Source: AB-629-J13 sp964518835 (GTDB lineage Bacteria > Fidelibacterota > Marinisomatia > Marinisomatales > AB-629-J13). Taken from it: a stretch of DNA of 28,075 nucleotides. A model generated the notes under the pieces. That model saw nothing but the letters and a program-made list of their open reading frames with translations. It was not told the DNA's origin and did not search any database. This document shows, piece after piece, positions 25,001-28,075 of this stretch (position 1 is the stretch's first letter; each line of letters opens with the position of its first letter). Position numbers and translations under genes: made by a program. Location: the NCBI GenBank assembly GCA_964518835.1, contig CAZFKU010000014.1, forward strand, positions 1 through 28,075, written 5' to 3'.

Positions 25001-28000
25001 GGAAAACCCGGCAAGGACACCTCCACCAATTTCTTCATGATTGCCATTTTGAACCGTAAACCCTTTCAACATCGCCGGTGGATTGACATTGATAAATTCA
25101 ATGACCCTGCCTCCATTACCATCCAGAATGGTCAAGACAGGACCCGCTGTTCCATTGATGACGAGGTTTTTATTCTCAACAATGATATTTTCCAAATAGG
25201 TTCCGGGGTGAACATGGATTGTATCCTGGCTTCCTGCCATATCCACAGCTTTTTGGACAGTTCTGAACGGTTGCTGAATAGAACCATTCCCGGTTTCGTC
25301 TGAACCATCCACCGATACGTGCCAGTGTGGACCGGTAAATTCCTCATCCCCACCACTGGGAGTTACCAGTAGTTTTAACACAGTAAAAGCGGGATTATCC
25401 ACCAGAAAACTGTTTTGCTGGGTCATATCAATATTGATTAAATCACCTCCAAAAGGATCCTGGAGGATAAACGTACCTAACTCACTCCACCCGCTGTTCT
25501 CCCAGGCTAATGTTATCTCACCAGAAGAAGGAAATTGTAACTGTATTTCCCACTCATGTTCTACCAGATCATCAGAAGAACCATGAACGATTTGCGTATA
25601 ATACCGTTCGCCATTCCATCCAAGCGCCGCATCAAATGAGGGTGGCGGCGGAGCCGGAGGAGCGTAATCGTCAATTCCGGGATCAAAACCATCCGTAGCA
25701 TTAGGAGAAAAACCAAATGCCATTCCATATTGTGTTTCCCCGGAAAAGGCACCAATTTGAGCAATAAATTCCGGATCATCGGGAGGTGGTGGTGGTTCCT
25801 CCCCGGTAGGAGTGACGTACAATTTTAATAAATTCAGTGCAGGATTTGATAACACCACTGATCCTTCCATAGTCATATCCACATTGACCATAGTACCGCC
25901 AAAGGCGTCCTGAAGAATAAATGATCCTAATCCATTTAAATCTGAAGGATTCCAGGACAATTCTATCAAGTTCGTTGGTGAATACTGAAGTTGGATGTCC
26001 CATTCATGCTCCACCAGATCATCGGTGGAACCGTTTACAATCTGGGTATAAAACCGTTCATTATTCCATGCCAGAGCAGCATCAAAGGAAGGGGGCGGTG
26101 GAGCAGGTGGAGCATATTGGTCAAATGCCGAATCGTACCCATCGGTTGCATCCGGTGAAAACCCAAAAGTCAATTCATAATCCACCCCATCGGCAGAAGC
26201 AGAAAGAGTTACCGAAAAATCTGGATCCCCTCCGGGAGGAGGTTCATAACCGCATTCATTACATTCCCCATAACAAACAGGATCAAGGAGCATATCCATA
26301 TCACCTACATTGAGAAACCGGTTTCCCCATGAGCCGGGTGCCATACATTCAGCCGGTGCCCATTCATCCATGCCCCATTCACTTCCGTTAATAAATTTAT
26401 ACTCGTGGTAACTGCCGGCTTGCAGTTCAAATACAATGGAATAAATTCCATCACTATCATTATCTGCCATTTCATCTGCTTCCGGATCCCAACCGTTAAA
26501 TGTTCCAGCAATATGAACGCCATTCGGTGAAACATCCTGCTCATTCATATCCACCTGAAACATCACGACAACCGTTTCACCAGGACCACCCTGATACGGT
26601 ACCGTAAATCCTGTATCTCCGGATACATTTCCTTCGCCATCTACTATTACAACCGGGTTGGTTTCAAATCCGGCCAGTTCCGGAAGCCAAATTCCAAATT
26701 CAGAGCCGTCATTTTCTATGGCTCCCCATCCGTAAGAGCCTTCTCCTAATTCGGTAATGTATGTCCATACAGTGGCAGAATCAAGAAACATACCTTGCAT
26801 AGGTATAGATTCCCAATTTGTAAACTCAGCCTTAATTTGAACATCTTGATAATCATTTCCTTCATCCAAAACCGTGAAGGTGACTTCAGTCATATCAGGG
26901 GGTGGTTGTGATTCACCGCTGGGAGTTACCAGAATTTTCAGGACTGTAAATGCAGGATTATCAATTGTGAAACTGTCCTGCTGGGTCATGTCAACACTTA
27001 TGAGTCCACCACCAAATGGATCCTGGAGAATAAACGTACCTAGGTCAGAGGAAACATTATTCCAAACCAGAGTGATGAGATTATCCGTTCCAAATTGCAA
27101 TTGCAATTCCCATTCATGCTCAACTAAGTCGTTCGAAGAACCATTCACAATTTGAGAATAGTATCTTTCACCATTCCACCCAAGTGCTGCATCAAAGGCA
27201 GGCGGTGGTGGTGCGGGAGGGGCATACTGATCAATTCCCGGATCATAATCATCAGTGGCATTGGGGGAAAACCCGAATGCCATATCATAACTCACATCCC
27301 CTGCAAAAGCGCCAATTTGAGCGATGAATTCCGGATCACCGGGAGGTGGCGGTGGAGGACCTTCCCCAGATGGAGTTACTTTCAGTTTTAACAACGTCAA
27401 TGCAGGATTAGAAATATTAAGAATATCTGATTCCGTCATATCAACATTAACGATTCCACCTCCAAAAGCATCCTGTATCACAAATGAACCTAAAGCACTT
27501 AACCCGGATGACTCCCAACTTAGAGTGATTTCGTTTGAGGGAGAAAATTGTAGTTGAATATCCCATTCATGTTCTATTAAATCATTTGCTGAACCATTCA
27601 CAATTTGTTTATAAAACCTTTCACTATTCCAAGCTAATGCAGCGTCGAAGGAAGGGGGCGGTGGAGCAGGTGGAGCATATTGATCAAAATCCGAATCGTA
27701 TCCATCGGTTGCATCCGGGGAAAACCCAAAGGTCAAATCATAATCAACACTATCAGCAGTGGCGATAATTGTAATTGCAAAATCTGGATCGGAAAATGGT
27801 GGTGGTTCTCCCTCACAAGGATCACATGAACCAAAACAAACAGGTTCCAAAACTAAATTTTCTGCAGGAACAATCAAATGACGATTTCCATAATAACCTG
27901 CTGTGCATTCTTCAGGCACTTCCTCTTCAGTACCCCATTCATTACCATTTAAAAATTTGTACGAATGATCACTTCCAACAACTAAACTAAATGATGCAGC

Positions 28001-28075
28001 GTAAATTCCATTTCCAAGAGAATCTACCATTTCATCCAATGTCGGATCCCAATTATTAAATGAACCGGCAATATG
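22049..28075 (-). CDS. Giant multidomain secreted repeat protein, N-terminus beyond window edge
   Basis: The open frame runs off the right edge; 2,008 residues are visible and no start is seen (the first residues are HIAGSFNNWDP). From the N-side: a starch-binding-like E-set domain (28075-27791) ending in a CxxxCxxC motif; modules 1 and 2 of the 142-residue repeat; two further E-set domains (26914-26228; FTNWESIPM and HIAGTFNGWDP) again ending CxxxCxxC; modules 3 and 4; a right-handed beta-helix with a choice-of-anchor Q-like end (25351-24041; GSIQQPFRTVQKAVD, NSPCVDAGTDF, APDMGAFE); module 5; a domain around 23600-23230; two NWNLI...GYWLKV modules; a beta domain; and a sorting domain starting NVPNPFNPVTSIQF. 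It is surface-exposed or secreted; glycan binding is plausible from the E-set and beta-helix domains, but no catalytic residues were recognised. Confidence 0.85.
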   Translation of the reverse strand, partial: HIAGSFNNWDPTLDEMVDSLGNGIYAASFSLVVGSDHSYKFLNGNEWGTEEEVPEECTAGYYGNRHLIVPAENLVLEPVCFGSCDPCEGEPPPFSDPDFAITIIATADSVDYDLTFGFSPDATDGYDSDFDQYAPPAPPPPSFDAALAWNSERFYKQIVNGSANDLIEHEWDIQLQFSPSNEITLSWESSGLSALGSFVIQDAFGGGIVNVDMTESDILNISNPALTLLKLKVTPSGEGPPPPPPGDPEFIAQIGAFAGDVSYDMAFGFSPNATDDYDPGIDQYAPPAPPPPAFDAALGWNGERYYSQIVNGSSNDLVEHEWELQLQFGTDNLITLVWNNVSSDLGTFILQDPFGGGLISVDMTQQDSFTIDNPAFTVLKILVTPSGESQPPPDMTEVTFTVLDEGNDYQDVQIKAEFTNWESIPMQGMFLDSATVWTYITELGEGSYGWGAIENDGSEFGIWLPELAGFETNPVVIVDGEGNVSGDTGFTVPYQGGPGETVVVMFQVDMNEQDVSPNGVHIAGTFNGWDPEADEMADNDSDGIYSIVFELQAGSYHEYKFINGSEWGMDEWAPAECMAPGSWGNRFLNVGDMDMLLDPVCYGECNECGYEPPPGGDPDFSVTLSASADGVDYELTFGFSPDATDGYDSAFDQYAPPAPPPPSFDAALAWNNERFYTQIVNGSTDDLVEHEWDIQLQYSPTNLIELSWNPSDLNGLGSFILQDAFGGTMVNVDMTMEGSVVLSNPALNLLKLYVTPTGEEPPPPPDDPEFIAQIGAFSGETQYGMAFGFSPNATDGFDPGIDDYAPPAPPPPSFDAALGWNGERYYTQIVHGSSDDLVEHEWEIQLQFPSSGEITLAWENSGWSELGTFILQDPFGGDLINIDMTQQNSFLVDNPAFTVLKLLVTPSGGDEEFTGPHWHVSVDGSDETGNGSIQQPFRTVQKAVDMAGSQDTIHVHPGTYLENIIVENKNLVINGTAGPVLTILDGNGGRVIEFINVNPPAMLKGFTVQNGNHEEIGGGVLAGFSNLRLVELIISNNSSGVDGGGISSFQSSILLANSTVKENSAGDDGAGFQFFSDDTTAEHFLNVDNTMFLNNECGDQGCGLRAVGMGFNATINGSKFIENSGVRYVGCRIAGEDVEFQITNCIMEGNQAQQYAAAGGFSAGASGVVFKTNIVGNVANLDGSGANSGGMSVWSGAEVGFINCNFIDNEAAYGAGLTVGGGALGGLVNSILWGNSNDQLAVTSWNDEGGVAVIFYSDLQDGEAGINVVDDPSSYVWGEGNIDLDPLFVGEGPNPHLLTENSPCVDAGTDFLVFEEDTLQIPPEAYNGSAPDMGAFESPFGTVGGDPDFSITINAEGGTADYDLVLGFSPNATDGFDPGLDQFAPPAPPPPSFDAALGWNGERFYTQVVHGSANDLVEHEWELQLQFPPSNQISLTWDNSGWNQLGTFILQDPFGGGLININMTEQGGFMVDNPSFTLLKVLVTPFGGEPGPELPDGFEFTPTPMSGIFQGIATIDGVPATGDDWIAAFDEEGNCAGAQQLTVFEGQAYINLAIYGDDPLTPNVDEGMNDSEEFLLVVFDDSEGAYLIYPESFSGWFNNNGAPLPPWDDPTVVFNFPTTFFDEIDLMENWNLISFDIDMEENEVSSVFQELISDEELIYVTGFTEDGSVFFDPNGPPFLNTLTEILPGSGYWLKVLESQVLEQEGMPIPEDYSIDLNPNWNLIGYWLHESMPPEDAFNELILADNLIYVTGFNEDGAIFFDPNGLSFLNTLTELVNGFGYWVKVIEGMGDFTYPEPSGVLAKTVDIRKNPDIIPTNRFMFINGTVNFEDIKVTENSYVSVTTEDGTLIGEMKLLEDGYLQTGAIYGDDLTTGEKDGAESGEQLIFQYDEFVSEPIEIHFSDNMELRKVDLTFRNIPDEFALLQNVPNPFNPVTSIQFRLPEQSQVTLNVFDILGRKVRTLVNESKESGTYSVLWNGTTDSGESVGSGVYIYELTTPQFTSARKMIIIK
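23615..24040 (-). repeat. 142-residue module, copy 5
   Basis: Runs from DPDFSITI to VTPFG, 426 bp. Mixed type: an A-like start (DPDF, YDLVLGFSP) and a B-like middle and end (NATDGFDPGLDQF, DAALGWNGER, LQDPFGGG). It stands alone after the beta-helix domain. Confidence 0.85.
25352..25777 (-). repeat. 142-residue module, copy 4
   Basis: Runs from DPEFIAQIGAF to VTPSG, 426 bp. B-type: FGFSPNATDGFD, YAPPAPPPPSFDAALGWN, EHEWEIQLQF, LQDPFGG and NPAFTVLKL. The beta-helix domain follows. Confidence 0.85.
25802..26227 (-). repeat. 142-residue module, copy 3
   Basis: Runs from DPDFSVTL to VTPTG, 426 bp. A-type: FGFSPDATDGYD, YAPPAPPPPSFDAALAWN, EHEWDIQLQY, LQDAFGG and NPALNLLKL. A PPPPPDDPE linker joins it to copy 4. 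Confidence 0.85.
26915..27337 (-). repeat. 142-residue module, copy 2 (141 residues)
   Basis: Runs from DPEFIAQIGAF to VTPSG, 423 bp. B-type, most like copy 4: FGFSPNATDDYD, YAPPAPPPPAFDAALGWN, EHEWELQLQF, LQDPFGG and NPAFTVLKI. Confidence 0.85.
27365..27790 (-). repeat. 142-residue module, copy 1
   Basis: Runs from DPDFAITI to VTPSG, 426 bp. Hallmarks are FGFSPDATDGYD, YAPPAPPPPSFDAAL, EHEWDIQLQF, QDAFGG and NPALTLLKL. A-type, most like copy 3. It is followed by a PPPPPPG linker. Confidence 0.85.

Larger units (their letters stand above)
25352..26914 (-). repeat. Tandem supermodule, complete copy (two E-set domains + modules 3 and 4)
   Basis: This roughly 1.56-kb unit is repeated immediately upstream in the gene. 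Equivalent points are 1,560 bp apart (HIAGTFNGWDP at 26515 against 28075; the module 4 proline stretch against module 2) or 1,563 bp apart (module 3 start against module 1 start). Several stretches of nucleotides are nearly identical, e.g. around 26087-26160 against 27650-27723. Confidence 0.85.
26915..28075 (-). repeat. Tandem supermodule, partial copy cut by window edge (E-set + modules 1 and 2)
   Basis: Upstream copy of the 1.56-kb unit. With the same period it would continue to about 28475, so roughly 400 bp of it, including its first E-set domain, lie outside the window. Further copies beyond cannot be excluded. Confidence 0.8.

Noticed and set aside
25500..27770. Long open frames on the plus strand opposite the giant repeat protein
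   Set aside because: They recur at the module period, are mirror images of the proline/glycine-rich coding strand and lack recognisable motifs or start signals.
23615..27790. Regular repeats considered as a CRISPR array or DNA-level satellite
   Set aside because: The repeats are 426-bp in-frame protein modules with conserved amino-acid motifs and no spacer structure.

Overview
The window is a protein-dense stretch (about 40% G+C by eye) of a bacterial chromosome. It most likely comes from the Fibrobacteres-Chlorobi-Bacteroidetes (FCB) side of the tree, and I would guess Candidatus Marinimicrobia/Neomarinimicrobiota (SAR406) or a close neighbour. The basis is three large secreted proteins ending in type IX-secretion-like sorting domains of the NPFNPVT type, starch-binding-like repeats with a HIAGTFNGWDP motif, a ferredoxin-dependent KorAB enzyme, and a Gram-negative LPS exporter permease. 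The assignment is inference; no rRNA is present.

Left part (1-10.5 kb), housekeeping. A tRNA-His cut by the window edge is divergent from an LptF/LptG permease and a thymidine/pyrimidine-nucleoside phosphorylase, two nucleotides apart. These converge on a YoeB/Txe-type toxin-antitoxin pair. Then, all on the minus strand, come korA-korB (2-oxoglutarate:ferredoxin oxidoreductase), a two-CBS-domain protein and fumC, followed by a class A penicillin-binding protein. korA, korB, CBS and fumC are packed closely enough to be one TCA-cycle operon.

Middle (10.8-15.6 kb), plus strand. An unrecognised 267-residue protein, a UMF1-family MFS transporter, and a pair of predicted outer-membrane or surface lipoproteins: a YVTN-type beta-propeller and a pentaheme c-type cytochrome. 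The pair looks like an electron-transfer module. The cytochrome gene lacks a convincing start codon although a perfect AGGAG sits in the right place; one base change that is silent in the upstream gene would restore it.

Right part (15.6 kb to the end), minus strand. A cluster of giant secreted proteins: a truncated protein of more than 2,008 residues, a 1,001-residue LVIVD-repeat (choice-of-anchor B) protein, a Nudix hydrolase, and a 970-residue VCBS/FG-GAP protein. The giant protein carries five copies of a very regular 142-residue proline-containing module. Two pairs of copies sit in a 520-residue supermodule that is itself tandemly duplicated with a period of 1,560-1,563 bp. The 970- and 1,001-residue proteins share a 648-bp 3' cassette that aligns without net length change. 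Inside it is a 28-bp near-palindrome resembling intergenic palindromic repeats of other bacteria, here read as protein. These surface proteins and their repeat dynamics are the most novel material in the window. No gap between genes exceeds 300 bases; the longest (10537-10798) holds a candidate promoter.
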